DNA of 64,000 bases from Gordonia spumicola (lineage in GTDB: Bacteria; Actinomycetota; Actinomycetes; Mycobacteriales; Mycobacteriaceae). Positions 19,396-28,868 of the stretch are shown here, piece after piece. The notes beneath the pieces were generated by a model that worked only from the letters and a program-made list of their open reading frames with translations, ran no database searches and was not told the DNA's origin. A program made the translations under genes and the position numbers. Positions within the stretch are counted from its first letter, which is position 1; every line of letters starts with the position of its first letter. The stretch is from assembly GCF_009932475.1 (NCBI RefSeq), contig NZ_BJOV01000005.1:1612001-1676000 (forward strand), read 5' to 3'.

Positions 19396-19844
19396 TCCGG
19401 GTTCCCCTCTTACATCTCCTCGAGTCCGGTCGGATTCGAGTCGCTATGTCCTGCGTCGAGTACATGCGGTCCGCGTCAGCGAACACGTCGATGCGATAGA
19501 TCTTCCATCGCAATTCCATTAATACCAGTACCACTACGTCACTAGCGTGTCATCTCGTCACACCAGGACCAAGCTTCGACCACCGCCTCCACCGGTTCGA
19601 AATACAAACTCGGCCGAAACGTCACACACGGTGGAACTTCGCCGGTCGCGATAGCTGGCCTGACGCTGTGAACAGTGACTATGCCTCGACGGCCACGTCA
19701 GACGGGTCGATCGACCGTTCGGCCGACAGTCGACGCGCCCCGACTCGCATGTGTGACGCGCATTTCATTCCCGGTCGGCAAAAACATCCGGTGATACGAC
19801 AGTCGACATTTCACAACAATGGCGAACAATTGTTCGAGAATGCG
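19396..19844. other. 449-bp AT-richer gap between yggT and wag31
   Basis: No gene is convincing here. The base composition is less GC-rich than that of the neighbours, and the stretch should contain the wag31 promoter (minus strand). TATTAAT near 19518-19524 is a possible -10 element, without a good -35. It also holds a perfect 14-bp palindrome (19823-19836) listed separately. Short ORFs in this gap are not supported by codon pattern or a ribosome site. Confidence 0.5.
19823..19836. promoter_or_regulatory. LexA-box-like palindrome CGAACAATTGTTCG
   Basis: A perfect 14-bp palindrome with half-sites CGAAC and GTTCG separated by AATT. It matches the actinobacterial SOS-box pattern TCGAAC-N4-GTTCGA in 11 of 12 fixed positions. 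It lies just beyond the yggT stop and far (about 430 bp) from the wag31 start, so what it would control is not obvious. Confidence 0.4.
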
Positions 19845-20138
19845 TTATCCGGCGGCGAAACTGAGCGTCACCTGCATGCCGATCGACACCACGATCAGGA
19901 TGATCAGCAGCGAGAGGTCGAGCCGGATCGCACCCAGATTCAACGGCGGAATGAGACGGCGAAGGAGCTTCACCGGCGGATCGGTGAGGATGAACACGAG
20001 TTCGATCAGCACCACCGACGCACCTTTCGGTCGCCACCGACGCGCGAACGACTGCACCATCTCCACCACCAGCCTGCCAAGCAGGAGCAGCATGTAGACG
20101 AACAGCACGAAGTAGAGGATCCACAGAAACGACGTCAC
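19845..20138 (-). CDS. yggT: YggT-family membrane protein
   Basis: This 97-residue protein has an N-terminal helix (FLWILYFVLFVYMLLLLGRLVVEMV) and a C-terminal helix (LSLLIILIVVSIGMQVTLSF), joined by a loop with LTDPPVKLLRRLIPPLNLGAIRLDL. This is the hallmark of YggT/YlmG proteins, which sit in division clusters and are linked to septum placement or membrane organisation. The gene is between sepF and wag31, as in M. tuberculosis (Rv2146c). A hairpin follows sepF upstream, so yggT may have separate or read-through expression. Confidence 0.92.
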   Translation of the reverse strand: MTSFLWILYFVLFVYMLLLLGRLVVEMVQSFARRWRPKGASVVLIELVFILTDPPVKLLRRLIPPLNLGAIRLDLSLLIILIVVSIGMQVTLSFAAG

Positions 20139-20168
20139 AGGACAATCGTGCCTGATTCCTGACGACGA

Positions 20169-20206
20169 CGCCGCGTCGACCCGCCGGACGGCGGGTCGAC
20201 GCGGCG
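20169..20206 (-). terminator. Perfect 17-bp hairpin after sepF
   Basis: Arms 20169-20185 and 20190-20206 are exact complements with a 4-base loop. The hairpin starts 24 bp past the sepF stop and before the yggT start. There is no T-run, so it may be a partial terminator or a transcript-stabilising structure. Confidence 0.6.
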
Positions 20207-20229
20207 TTCGCGCGACGGGTGAGCGGGTG

Positions 20230-20943
20230 TCAGGATCGGCTGGAGTAACCGGTCTCGGCGATGCGGCGGCGCTGCTCCGGGCTCACGTCGATGCCCGCGG
20301 GCGAGAGCAGGAACACCTTGGTCGCGACCTTCTCGAGCGATCCGCGAACCGCGAACGCCAGGCCCGCGGCGAAGTCGACGAGACGCTTGGCGTCGTCGTT
20401 GCTCATGTCGGCGAGGTCGATGATCACCGGATTGCCGTCGCGGTAGCGCTCGCCGATCGTGCGCGCCTCCGAGTAGTCGGCGGGACGCAGCGTGGTGATC
20501 TTGGCGGCCTGATCGACGACCTGGTCGATGTCGGGACGCAGTTCGGGGGCGATGGCGTTGGCCCCACGCACCTGCATCGACGGGCGATCGAGCGGTTCCA
20601 GACGAGAGCGGACGGGAGCCTCGTCGGCCAGTCGACGCGGGGCCTCCGCCCGACGAGCGGCGATGTACGGACGCTCCGAGCGCGGCGCGTAACCGCGTCC
20701 ACCCGCGTACTCCGGCTCACGGTAGGGCGCGTCGCGGTACTCGCCGCGGAACTCCGACTCGCGGTACTCGTCCTCCTCGTAGAACGGCTCCTCGCGCAAC
20801 GAGTTGGACCGGTACTTCTCCATGTACGTCCGCTCGCGGGCGTTGAGCGCGGGGCCCTCCGCCGGCTCGTCGAAGTAGTCGTCGTCGTACTCGTTCGGAG
20901 GCACCATGCCGAAATATGCCTTGAACTTCTGCATCGTCGTCAT
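20230..20943 (-). CDS. sepF: Cell division protein SepF
   Basis: SepF bridges FtsZ filaments and the membrane. The N-terminus MTTMQKFKAYFGMVPP is the expected amphipathic membrane anchor. A charged, Tyr/Glu/Arg-rich linker occupies residues 20-110. The conserved SepF core starts near residue 135 (ITTLRPADYSEARTIGERYRDGNPVIIDLADMSNDDAKRLVDF) and ends RRIAETGYSSRS. Actinobacteria lack FtsA and ZipA, so SepF is the main FtsZ anchor. At 237 residues it is of normal length for mycolata. It lies 82 bp downstream of yggS. Confidence 0.95.
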   Translation of the reverse strand: MTTMQKFKAYFGMVPPNEYDDDYFDEPAEGPALNARERTYMEKYRSNSLREEPFYEEDEYRESEFRGEYRDAPYREPEYAGGRGYAPRSERPYIAARRAEAPRRLADEAPVRSRLEPLDRPSMQVRGANAIAPELRPDIDQVVDQAAKITTLRPADYSEARTIGERYRDGNPVIIDLADMSNDDAKRLVDFAAGLAFAVRGSLEKVATKVFLLSPAGIDVSPEQRRRIAETGYSSRS

Positions 20944-21025
20944 CGGAAGCCCTTCTCGTGATGCGCGTGGTGGATGGTGAAGTTGTCGTCAGATGATCCA
21001 GGTGATTCTGTTGTGACCAATGTGA

Positions 21026-21757
21026 CTAGGGAGAGAGTAGCGGTCTCGCGCCCATGATCGCGGTTCCGACACGCACACACGTCGATCCCGCAGCAATCGC
21101 CTCTTCCAGGTCTCCTGACATGCCAGCCGAGAATTCCACAGCATCGGGATGCGACGCAGCGAACCGTTCGCGAATCGCCGCGGCATCGGCCATCGCGGCC
21201 TCCGGCGGACTCCCGAGCGGCGCGATCACCATCAATCCGTCCAGGCGGAGCGCATCGCTGCACGCCACGCGGTCGGCCGCCGCCGCCAGATCGGCCTCCA
21301 CCAGACCACCGCGGTCGGGATCGCCGTCAAGGCTCATCTGCAGCAGGACTCCCAGCGGCGCGGTCCGCTCGCCGTCGTCGAGGCTCCGTCGGGCGGCCCC
21401 GCCGAGCGCCTCGATCAGATCGAGCGAGTCGACCGAATGGACCCGCCGCGCCCACCGGGCGACCGAACGCGCCTTCTTGCGTTGCACTCGCCCGATCATG
21501 TCGGCGTCGAAGGCTATGTCGGGCCGAGCCCGCGACACCTCGACGAGCTTGCGGCTCGCCTCCGGCTCCCGCGACTCCCCCACCTCACGCACCCCGAGGT
21601 CGAGGAGCGCGACCACGTCGGACGCCGGGAAGAACTTCGTGACGACGAGCAAGGTGACGTCGCCCTCCGCCCGTCCGGCGGCGCGGACCGCCGCGTCGAC
21701 ACGGTTCCGGGCGGCCGTCAGTGCCGCCGAGAGCTCGGCCGACCGAGCTTGCGTCAC
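21026..21757 (-). CDS. YggS-family PLP-binding protein (PLP homeostasis), divergent
   Basis: This 243-residue protein starts at GTG 21757, inside the stop of pgeF (GTGA overlap). The PLP lysine is in LLVVTKFFPASDV near residue 36. VHSVDS and GLMVIAP, then SAGMSGDLEEAIAAGSTCVRVGTAIMG at the end, are standard for the family. Two usually conserved blocks are changed: the GEN motif reads VGESREPEA, and the HFIGxLQxNK block reads ADMIGRVQRKK. It is a binding protein that buffers PLP, not a racemase. Its place between sepF and ftsZ matches Rv2148c. Confidence 0.88.
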   Translation of the reverse strand: MTQARSAELSAALTAARNRVDAAVRAAGRAEGDVTLLVVTKFFPASDVVALLDLGVREVGESREPEASRKLVEVSRARPDIAFDADMIGRVQRKKARSVARWARRVHSVDSLDLIEALGGAARRSLDDGERTAPLGVLLQMSLDGDPDRGGLVEADLAAAADRVACSDALRLDGLMVIAPLGSPPEAAMADAAAIRERFAASHPDAVEFSAGMSGDLEEAIAAGSTCVRVGTAIMGARPLLSP

Positions 21758-22479
21758 GCCCGAGCCCCGGCGGTGTCGATCCAGATGACCGACGCGATGC
21801 GGCCCGTCGGAGCCCCGCGGCGATGGCTGAACAGAGTCAGGTCGTCGATCGTGCAGCGCGGATCGAGCGCGACACCGCCGACACCGGCCTCCAGCAGCTG
21901 CCTGCGGATGCCGGCCCGCAGGTCGAGGCCCGCGGTGCCCTTGGACGTCCGACACGCACTGCCCGGCAGGTGCTTCTCGACGTCGGCCTGCATCGCGGGC
22001 GGAACCTCGTAGCGCTCACCGGAGGCCGCGGGTCCGAGAAACGCGCCGATCCGCTCGGCCTTCGCTCCGAGACCGACCATCGCGTCCAGGACGACGGGCA
22101 CGATTCCGATCCGGGCGCCGACGCGACCGGCATGGACCGCGGCGATCACGCCCGCCTCGTCGTCGCTCAGCAGAATAGGGACGCAGTCGGCGGTCAGCAC
22201 GGCGAGCGCGAGATCGGTCTGGGACGTGACCAGGGCGTCGGTCACCGGGACCGGTTCGGTCACCGGCCCGTCGACGACCGTCACCGTGCGGCTGTGCACC
22301 TGTTCCATCCAGACCACGCGATCGGGCCCCACCCCGAGATCGCGAGCCAGACGGGACCGGTTCTCCGCCACGGCGATCGGATCGTCGCCGACGTGATCAC
22401 CGAGATTGAACGAGTCGTACGGCGACTGCGAGACCCCACCGGCCCGCGTCGTCACGGCACGACGGACCGTGAATGCCAT
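21754..22479 (-). CDS. pgeF: Peptidoglycan editing factor / multicopper-type YfiH protein
   Basis: This 241-residue protein belongs to the YfiH/DUF152 (laccase-domain) family. The metal ligands are visible in MEQVHSRTV, LTADCVPILL and AAVHAGRVGAR. Members have purine nucleoside phosphorylase or adenosine deaminase activity, and in E. coli the homologue prevents misincorporation of serine in place of L-alanine in peptidoglycan precursors. Its place between yggS and ftsZ supports a cell wall role. It starts 15 bp downstream of the ftsZ stop and overlaps yggS by 4 bp. Confidence 0.9.
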   Translation of the reverse strand: MAFTVRRAVTTRAGGVSQSPYDSFNLGDHVGDDPIAVAENRSRLARDLGVGPDRVVWMEQVHSRTVTVVDGPVTEPVPVTDALVTSQTDLALAVLTADCVPILLSDDEAGVIAAVHAGRVGARIGIVPVVLDAMVGLGAKAERIGAFLGPAASGERYEVPPAMQADVEKHLPGSACRTSKGTAGLDLRAGIRRQLLEAGVGGVALDPRCTIDDLTLFSHRRGAPTGRIASVIWIDTAGARA

Positions 22480-22494
22480 GTGTCGAGGACCAGC

Positions 22495-23649
22495 TCACTT
22501 CATGAAGTCGGGGACGTCGACGTCGTCGTCGTCGAAGCGCGGACGCTTGGGACGCGACTGGTCGACGAACGGGCTCGACGACCGCTCGCCCGCATTCGGG
22601 AACAGCGGGTCGCCCGCCGCGGGCGTCGAGGTGTGACCCGAGCTCGCCGGGGCCACCGCGGGCTGTCGAACGGCAGTGGCGGCCTCGACCTTCTTACGGG
22701 GCGCCCCGCTGTCGAATCCGGCAGCGATGACGGTCACGCGGACCTCGTCGCCGAGGTTGTCGTCGATCACCGTGCCGAAGATGATGTTGGCCTCCTCGTG
22801 GGCGGCCTCCTGCACCTGCGACGCAGCGTCATTGATCTCGAACAGGCCGAGGTCGCTGCCGCCCGCGATCGAGATGAGCACGCCTCGGGCGCCCTCCATC
22901 GACGCCTCGAGCAGCGGAGAGTTGATCGCGGCCTGGGCCGCCTTGCTGGCACGACCGTCTCCGCGTGCCGCACCGATGCCCATCAGCGCGCTGCCCGCGT
23001 CGCTCATGACGCCCTTGACGTCGGCGAAGTCGACATTGATCAGGCCCGGCGTGGTGATCAGGTCGGTGATGCCCTGGACGCCGTTGAGGAGCACCTCGTC
23101 GGCGCTGCGGAACGCGTCCATCAGCGAGAGGTTCGAGTCGCCGAGCTGCAGCAGGCGGTCGTTGGGGATGACGATGAGCGTGTCGCACGATTCGCGCAGC
23201 GCGGTGATCCCCGCGTCGGCCTGGCCGCCGCGACGCTTGCCCTCGAACGAGAACGGCCGCGTGACGACGCCGACGGTGAGCGCCCCGAGCTTGCGGGAGA
23301 TCGACGCGACGACCGGCGCGCCGCCGGTGCCGGTGCCGCCGCCCTCGCCCGCGGTCACGAAGACCATGTCGGCGCCCTTGAGGAGTTCCTCGATCTCGTC
23401 GCGTGCGTCCTCCGCGGCGGCCCGGCCCACCTCGGGGTTCGCGCCCGCGCCGAGGCCGCGGGTCGAGTCGCGGCCGATGTCGAGCTTCACGTCGGCGTCG
23501 GAGATCAGGAGGGCCTGCGCGTCCGTGTTGATCGCGATGAACTCAACGCCCTTGAGACCCTGCTCGATCATGCGGTTGACGGCGTTGACACCACCGCCGC
23601 CGATGCCGACGACCTTGATGACAGCCAGGTAGTTGTGGGGTGGCGTCAT
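22495..23649 (-). CDS. ftsZ: Cell division protein FtsZ
   Basis: This 384-residue tubulin homologue forms the Z-ring. The GTP-binding motif GGGTGTGG is at residues 103-110. The catalytic T7 loop is in [17 protein letters not shown]. The unstructured linker begins near residue 320 ([15 protein letters not shown]). The C-terminal tail [11 protein letters not shown] is the conserved peptide that binds SepF and FtsW. The upstream 161 bp hold a candidate promoter, so ftsZ can be expressed separately from the mur genes. Confidence 0.98.
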   Translation of the reverse strand: MTPPHNYLAVIKVVGIGGGGVNAVNRMIEQGLKGVEFIAINTDAQALLISDADVKLDIGRDSTRGLGAGANPEVGRAAAEDARDEIEELLKGADMVFVTAGEGGGTGTGGAPVVASISRKLGALTVGVVTRPFSFEGKRRGGQADAGITALRESCDTLIVIPNDRLLQLGDSNLSLMDAFRSADEVLLNGVQGITDLITTPGLINVDFADVKGVMSDAGSALMGIGAARGDGRASKAAQAAINSPLLEASMEGARGVLISIAGGSDLGLFEINDAASQVQEAAHEEANIIFGTVIDDNLGDEVRVTVIAAGFDSGAPRKKVEAATAVRQPAVAPASSGHTSTPAAGDPLFPNAGERSSSPFVDQSRPKRPRFDDDDVDVPDFMK

Positions 23650-23682
23650 GATGCCTTCCTAATTCGAAACCGAAACCCTAAA

Positions 23683-23711
23683 GGTAAACCAGAGGGTTAT
23701 AGTTATGTCAA
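23683..23711 (-). promoter_or_regulatory. Candidate ftsZ promoter
   Basis: On the minus strand TTGACA (23711-23706), a perfect -35 hexamer, is followed after 17 bp by TTTACC (23688-23683), a weak -10. The stretch is clearly more AT-rich than its surroundings. It ends 34 bp before the ftsZ start codon. TATAAC immediately after the -35 could serve as an alternative -10 for another start site. Confidence 0.5.
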
Positions 23712-23810
23712 GTACGTACCACTGAGTGACAACGGTATTGACTGCGCCGACCCGTGCCTCGTAAGGCGCATGGGCGTGTCGCAGATTGTTCGCTGAGAAC
23801 CTCGACGGCG

Positions 23811-24551
23811 TCAGCTGACGGCGGGAAACTCCGGACTCGACACGTTGTAGGTGTCGCCCTGCACTTTCAGCACGCTCTGCAGGGCCGCGGCCTTGTCCGC
23901 GGTGCGTTCGGCGTCGCCCCACACCACCCGACGTTTGGACTTCAAGACGAGGGTGACATCGGCCGACGACGCCGCCTCGATCGTCGCCGTCCGTGCGCGG
24001 AGCCAGTCCGGAAGATCCTGGGCGACCGCCAGCGCGGCGAGCGTCGACGGGTCCTTCGCCCCGGGGTGCGCCACGGACAGCACCGGCAGCCCCGAGAACT
24101 CCTTCGGGACCGACTTCCGATCCGGAAAGGTCTGGTAGACCATGCCGAGCCTGTCCATCACGCCGATCTTGCCCGACCAGTCGAGCGTCACCACCGGCGT
24201 CCGTTCGGTCACCTCGATCGTCAGCGTCGACGGATAGCTCCGCTCCACCTTGACCTGCTCGACGGCCGGGATCACCGCTATCCGTCCGGCGATCGCACCG
24301 GTGTCGACCTGCAGGAGCGGCTTGCCCTCGGGCGCCTGCGCCAGCCGAAGCACCTCGTCGCGGTCGACGATGGTCGTACCCGTCACCTCGACGGACCGGA
24401 CCGACATCAGCGGAGAGAAGTACGCGAGCGCGATTCCGCCCCCGACGAGCACCACGACGCCCACCGCGATGAGGATCACCGAGAGCTTGCCGGGTCGACG
24501 TCGCCGCTTCACCGGCTCCGCCCGGCGATGCCTGCCGCCGCGTTCGGTCAT
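23811..24551 (-). CDS. ftsQ: Cell division protein FtsQ (POTRA domain)
   Basis: This 246-residue bitopic protein has a basic cytoplasmic head ([17 protein letters not shown]), one transmembrane helix ([22 protein letters not shown]) and then the POTRA domain ([23 protein letters not shown]). The FtsQ beta domain follows with [20 protein letters not shown]. It links FtsZ-side proteins to the FtsW/FtsI synthase. The start ATG 24551 overlaps the murC stop by 4 bp. Confidence 0.95.
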   Translation of the reverse strand: MTERGGRHRRAEPVKRRRRPGKLSVILIAVGVVVLVGGGIALAYFSPLMSVRSVEVTGTTIVDRDEVLRLAQAPEGKPLLQVDTGAIAGRIAVIPAVEQVKVERSYPSTLTIEVTERTPVVTLDWSGKIGVMDRLGMVYQTFPDRKSVPKEFSGLPVLSVAHPGAKDPSTLAALAVAQDLPDWLRARTATIEAASSADVTLVLKSKRRVVWGDAERTADKAAALQSVLKVQGDTYNVSSPEFPAVS

Positions 24552-26014
24552 CCGTGCCGTGCCAACGCCGACAGGATGGACGCCGCCTGCATCGTGATGT
24601 CTCCCGCTCCGATCGTCAGCACCAAGTCGCCGCGTCGAGCGATCGACGCGACGGCCTCGGGGATCTCCGACACGTTGGGCACGAATCGTGCGGGAACCGT
24701 GACCGCGTCGGCGATCAGGAGTCCGCTCACTCCCGGCTGAGGCGCCTCGCGAGCGCCGTACACGTCGGCGACGATCACCTGGTCCGCCAGGCTCAGCGCG
24801 CGGGCGAACTCGACGGCGAACTCCGCGGTCCGCGAGTACAGGTGCGGCTGAAAGACGGCGATGACGCGACCCGAGCCGTGACGCACCACGTCGCGGGCCG
24901 CGGACAGCACCGCGCGCACCTCGGTCGGGTGATGCGCGTAGTCGTCGTAGACGTCGACCTCGCGTTCACGTCCGCGGAACTCGAATCGACGATGGACCCC
25001 GCTGAAGCCCTCGATGCCGTCGGCGACCAGATCGGCGTCGTGTCCGGTCCGCACGCACGCGACGAGCGCGCCCAGCGCGTTCAACGCCATGTGTCGCCCG
25101 GGCAGCGTCACGTCGAGTGATCGTTCGACGACGTCGGGGGTGACCGGTGGATGCAGGCGGACCGACGCGGTGCTGCCCGCGCCGCGCGGGGTCACCTCGA
25201 GCAGTTCCGCGACGAGCGGGACGCCGGGAGCCAGATCGGCGTGCTCCCCCGAGCCGTACCCCAGGACCGCGACGTCGCGGGCGGCCAACGCCTCGACACA
25301 GCGTCCGCCGAGGGCGGCCGACCCGGGATCGTCGAGGCAGATCACCAGCGTGCCGCCCGGCCGGATCAGCGCGGCGAACTCGTCGAACACCTCGACGTAC
25401 GCCTGTTCCGTGCCGAAGAAGTCGAGGTGATCCACCTCGATGTTGGTGACGACGACGATGTCCGGGGTGTATTCGAGGAGCGAGCCGTCGCTCTCGTCCG
25501 CCTCGGCGACGAACACTCCGCCGCTGCCGTGATGGGCGTTGGTGCCCGACTCGTTGAGCTCGCCGCCGACCGCGAACGACGGGTCGGCGCCGCAGTGCTG
25601 CAGCGCGACGACCGACATCGACGTGGTCGACGTCTTGCCGTGCGTCCCGGAGATCAGCAGCGTCCGATGCCCCTGCATGAGGAGGGCGAGCACCTGCGGC
25701 CGGTACAGGATCTCGATCCCCCGCTCGCGAGCCTCGACGAGCTCGGGGTTGTCCTTCGGGATCGCCGCATGCGTGGTGACGACGACCGTCGGTCCGCCGT
25801 CGAGCAGGTCGAGGGCGGTGCGATCGTGGCCCACCCGGATCTGTGCTCCGCGCGTGCGCAGCGCCAGGATTCCGCGCGAGTCCTTGGCGTCCGAACCCGA
25901 GACGCTGCCGCCGCGGGCCAGGAGGATGCGGGCGAGGCCGGACATGCCAGCGCCGCCGATGCCGACCATGTGGACGCGTTGCAGTTGCGCTGGCAGGGGT
26001 GCGGGAGCGGTCAT
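24548..26014 (-). CDS. murC: UDP-N-acetylmuramate--L-alanine ligase
   Basis: MurC adds L-alanine to UDP-MurNAc, the first amino acid of the stem peptide. The chosen start ATG 26014 gives [26 protein letters not shown], with the UDP-substrate-binding glycine loop at residues 18-25. The ATP-binding P-loop GTHGKTST is at 123-130. [26 protein letters not shown] and [15 protein letters not shown] are standard MurC motifs. It is 488 residues long. The start overlaps the murG stop by 4 bp (ATGA), as do most genes of this stretch. A longer upstream frame to 26161 is not used. Confidence 0.97.
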   Translation of the reverse strand: MTAPAPLPAQLQRVHMVGIGGAGMSGLARILLARGGSVSGSDAKDSRGILALRTRGAQIRVGHDRTALDLLDGGPTVVVTTHAAIPKDNPELVEARERGIEILYRPQVLALLMQGHRTLLISGTHGKTSTTSMSVVALQHCGADPSFAVGGELNESGTNAHHGSGGVFVAEADESDGSLLEYTPDIVVVTNIEVDHLDFFGTEQAYVEVFDEFAALIRPGGTLVICLDDPGSAALGGRCVEALAARDVAVLGYGSGEHADLAPGVPLVAELLEVTPRGAGSTASVRLHPPVTPDVVERSLDVTLPGRHMALNALGALVACVRTGHDADLVADGIEGFSGVHRRFEFRGREREVDVYDDYAHHPTEVRAVLSAARDVVRHGSGRVIAVFQPHLYSRTAEFAVEFARALSLADQVIVADVYGAREAPQPGVSGLLIADAVTVPARFVPNVSEIPEAVASIARRGDLVLTIGAGDITMQAASILSALARHG

Positions 26015-27147
26015 CGGGTCCTTCTCTCCTTCGCGAGCTCCACGGCTGCGGTCGCCACGGCCATCGCCGCATCCCGGTGTCCGACCGACGCCGCGGCCGC
26101 CCCCATGGCCGTCAGACGCTCGGTGTCGGTGATCAGCGACGGAATGGTCGCCGCCACCCACTCGGGTGTGACGTCCTCGTTGTCGACGATGAGGCAGCCG
26201 CCGACCTGTTCGACGGGCAGCGCGTTGAGCCGCTGCTCACCGTTGCCGTGCGGCAGCGGAACGTAGACGGCTGGCAGTCCGGTGGCGGAGATCTCGGCGA
26301 CCGTCATGGCTCCGGACCGGCACATCACCAGGTCCGCGGCCGCATACGCGAGGTCCATCCGGTTGAGGTAGCTCACGTCGACGTACGGCGGGGCGCCGTC
26401 GGGCGAGCGCGGGTCGATCGAGTTCTTGGGGCCGTAGGCGTGCAGAACGCCGATGCCGGCCTCCCCCAGCGCCCCCGCGGCCGGGGCCACCGCCTCGTTC
26501 AGTCGCTGCGCTCCCTGCGAGCCGCCGAAGACGAGAAGTGTCGGCGCATCGGGGTCGAGTCCGAAGAACTGGCGCGCCTGCGCGCGCACGGCCGAGCGGT
26601 CGAGTGTGGTGATGGCCCCCCGCACGGGGATGCCGACCACGGTGGCTCCGGACAGTCCGCAGTCGGGCACGGCCGCCATCACCCGATCCGCGAGCTTGGC
26701 GCCGACCTTGTTCGCGACGCCCGCACTCGCGTTGGCCTCGTGGATGACGACGGGCAGGCGCGCGCCGCCGCGGATCGTCGACCGCGCGGCGAGGTACGCG
26801 GGCAGTGCGACGTAGCCGCCGAAGCCGACGACGACGTCGGCCTGCACCTCACGGAACACCTTGCGGGTGGCGCGGACCGACCGCATGACCCGCCACGGCG
26901 TCTTCGCCAGTTCGACGCCGGGCTTGCGGGGCAACGGCACCGGCGGGATCAGCTTGAGGTCGTAGCCGCGTTCGGGGACGATCGTCGTCTCCAGGCCACG
27001 CGTGGTGCCCAGGGCCGTGATCCGGGCCGTCGGGTCGAGCTGACGGACCGCGTCGGCCACCGCGAGTGCAGGCTCGATATGGCCCGCGGTGCCACCGCCC
27101 GCGACGACGACGGACAGCGGCCTGCCGGCCTCCTTCTTCGTGCTCAC
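26011..27147 (-). CDS. murG: Lipid II synthase, UDP-GlcNAc:undecaprenyl-PP-MurNAc-pentapeptide GlcNAc transferase
   Basis: This 378-residue GT28 enzyme makes lipid II at the inner face of the membrane. The N-terminal motif GGGTAGH is at residues 17-23. [27 protein letters not shown] and [35 protein letters not shown] follow, the last being the UDP-GlcNAc site. It overlaps ftsW and murC by 4 bp at each end. Its position between ftsW and murC is as in mycobacteria. Confidence 0.97.
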   Translation of the reverse strand: MSTKKEAGRPLSVVVAGGGTAGHIEPALAVADAVRQLDPTARITALGTTRGLETTIVPERGYDLKLIPPVPLPRKPGVELAKTPWRVMRSVRATRKVFREVQADVVVGFGGYVALPAYLAARSTIRGGARLPVVIHEANASAGVANKVGAKLADRVMAAVPDCGLSGATVVGIPVRGAITTLDRSAVRAQARQFFGLDPDAPTLLVFGGSQGAQRLNEAVAPAAGALGEAGIGVLHAYGPKNSIDPRSPDGAPPYVDVSYLNRMDLAYAAADLVMCRSGAMTVAEISATGLPAVYVPLPHGNGEQRLNALPVEQVGGCLIVDNEDVTPEWVAATIPSLITDTERLTAMGAAAASVGHRDAAMAVATAAVELAKERRTR

Positions 27148-28868
27148 CGGCGCCTGGTCTCCCCTTCATTCCGTCTCGCAGAACGCGATCGCGGCGCTTG
27201 TGCGCCTGTCTGTCTGGTCCGTTCGGCTCGCGCCGCAGCCGTCCGCGGCATGCGCGGCTGCTCTCGACGGAACGTGCCCGGTTGCCTGACAGGATAGTGG
27301 ATCTCTCCGGACGAGCTCGGCGTCGACCCGCGTCCCCGACCCGCGCGCGGCACACGCGCCGACCGGACGGGGGCCGGACGTCGACGATCCGACGTCGACG
27401 CCGCGCGTCGGGGATCCCGACGAGCCCGGTCGGACGGCCGACGCGGAGGCTTGTACGCCTGCGGGATCGGCAGCCGCAGCAGCCGTGCCAGCCCCTTGGG
27501 CTTCGGCGCCGTCAGCGCGGCGACGGCCGCCGGTTCGTGACGGGCCGCATTGGCGAGCAGGCCGAGCATCGTCAACATCGTCAACGCCGACGTTCCGCCG
27601 TACGAGAGGATCGGCAACTGGATGCCGGTGACCGGCAACAGGCCGATGACATAGCCGATGTTGATGAACGCCTGCGCGAGGAACAGGACGGTGATCGTGA
27701 CCGACAGCAGGCGCAGGAACGGGTCGGCCGACCGGCGTGCGATGCGCATGCCGACCCAGCCGAGGCACATGTACAGCGTCACGACGCTGAGGGCGCCGAC
27801 GAGGCCGAGTTCTTCGCCGATGATCGCGAAGATGAAGTCGTTGTGCGCGTTGGGCAGGTAGTTCCACTTGGCGGTGCCCTGGCCGAGGCCCTTCCCGAAG
27901 ATGCCGCCGTCGGCGAGCGCGTACTTGGCCTGATTGGCCTGATAGCCGCTGCCCTGCACGTCCTGCGAGCCGCCGAGGAAGCTGAACACGCGCGCCGCGC
28001 GGTAGTCCTCGATGAGTGCGAAGGCCACCGCGCCGACGGCGAAGATCGCACCGAAGGACACGACGAACCGGCCGGGCAGGCCGGCGAAGATCAACAGCGT
28101 GCCGACGATCATGACCAGGATCATCATCGTCGACTGGTTCGGCTGGATGGCGACCAGGAAGGCCACGGCCCCGGCGACCGGCAGGAGCGGCAACAGCAGC
28201 TCGCGACTCAGCGTTCCGCCCGGTCGTTTGTGCGCGAGGATGCTGGCACCCCACAGACACAGGGCGACCTTCGCGACCTCGGACGGCTGCAGCGTCAGTC
28301 CGCCGATCTCGATCCAGCGCTTGGCGCCACCGCCCTGCACACCGACACCGGGGATCATCACCATGATCAGCAGGAACACCGACACCAGCAGCAGGGGGAA
28401 CGACAACCGCTGCAACAGCGCGGGAGTCATCCGCATCGCCATGTAGAAGCACACGAAGCCCAGTGCGACGAACATCGCCTGGGTGGTGAACATGCCGTAC
28501 GCCGATCCGTCCTTCGCGAAGCCGTCGACGGACGACGCCGACAGCACCATCAGCAGGCCGAGCACGGTCAAGATCACGGTCAACGACAGCACTATGTGGA
28601 AGGACGTGAGCGGACGCCCGAGGAGATTCGCGACGCCCTGACGGGCGGTGCCGAGCACGGCGCGCACATCGACCGTGGACAACGACATGTTGAGGCCTCG
28701 GCCCGGTTCGGCGCGCACGGCCTCGTCGGGGACTGCCGCGTCGCGTGCGTCGTCGCCCGTGTCCTCATCGGCGTTCGAGGCGTCGGCCGACGCCTCCGCG
28801 TCCGCCGTCTCGTCGTCCGTCGCCTGCTCGTCGACGTCCGGCTCGTCGGGCTCTGCGGCGTCTCTCAT
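27144..28868 (-). CDS. ftsW: SEDS peptidoglycan polymerase FtsW
   Basis: This 574-residue SEDS protein polymerises lipid II at the septum with FtsI. It begins with an acidic extension of about 60 residues ([20 protein letters not shown]), then ten or so transmembrane helices. SEDS signatures include [11 protein letters not shown], the loop [22 protein letters not shown], and [28 protein letters not shown]-terminal tail of about 135 residues, very rich in Arg, Pro and Ser, starts near residue 440 and is longer than in most bacteria. The tail probably lies in the cytoplasm, where the actinobacterial FtsW contacts FtsZ and FtsI. It overlaps murD and murG by 4 bp. Confidence 0.96.
   Translation of the reverse strand: MRDAAEPDEPDVDEQATDDETADAEASADASNADEDTGDDARDAAVPDEAVRAEPGRGLNMSLSTVDVRAVLGTARQGVANLLGRPLTSFHIVLSLTVILTVLGLLMVLSASSVDGFAKDGSAYGMFTTQAMFVALGFVCFYMAMRMTPALLQRLSFPLLLVSVFLLIMVMIPGVGVQGGGAKRWIEIGGLTLQPSEVAKVALCLWGASILAHKRPGGTLSRELLLPLLPVAGAVAFLVAIQPNQSTMMILVMIVGTLLIFAGLPGRFVVSFGAIFAVGAVAFALIEDYRAARVFSFLGGSQDVQGSGYQANQAKYALADGGIFGKGLGQGTAKWNYLPNAHNDFIFAIIGEELGLVGALSVVTLYMCLGWVGMRIARRSADPFLRLLSVTITVLFLAQAFINIGYVIGLLPVTGIQLPILSYGGTSALTMLTMLGLLANAARHEPAAVAALTAPKPKGLARLLRLPIPQAYKPPRRPSDRARRDPRRAASTSDRRRPAPVRSARVPRAGRGRGSTPSSSGEIHYPVRQPGTFRREQPRMPRTAAARAERTRQTGAQAPRSRSARRNEGETRRR

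Noticed and set aside
19668..20162. A 164-residue plus-strand ORF covering the yggT region
   Set aside because: His/Gln/Arg-rich shadow opposite yggT; no ribosome site, and yggT itself has the family helices.
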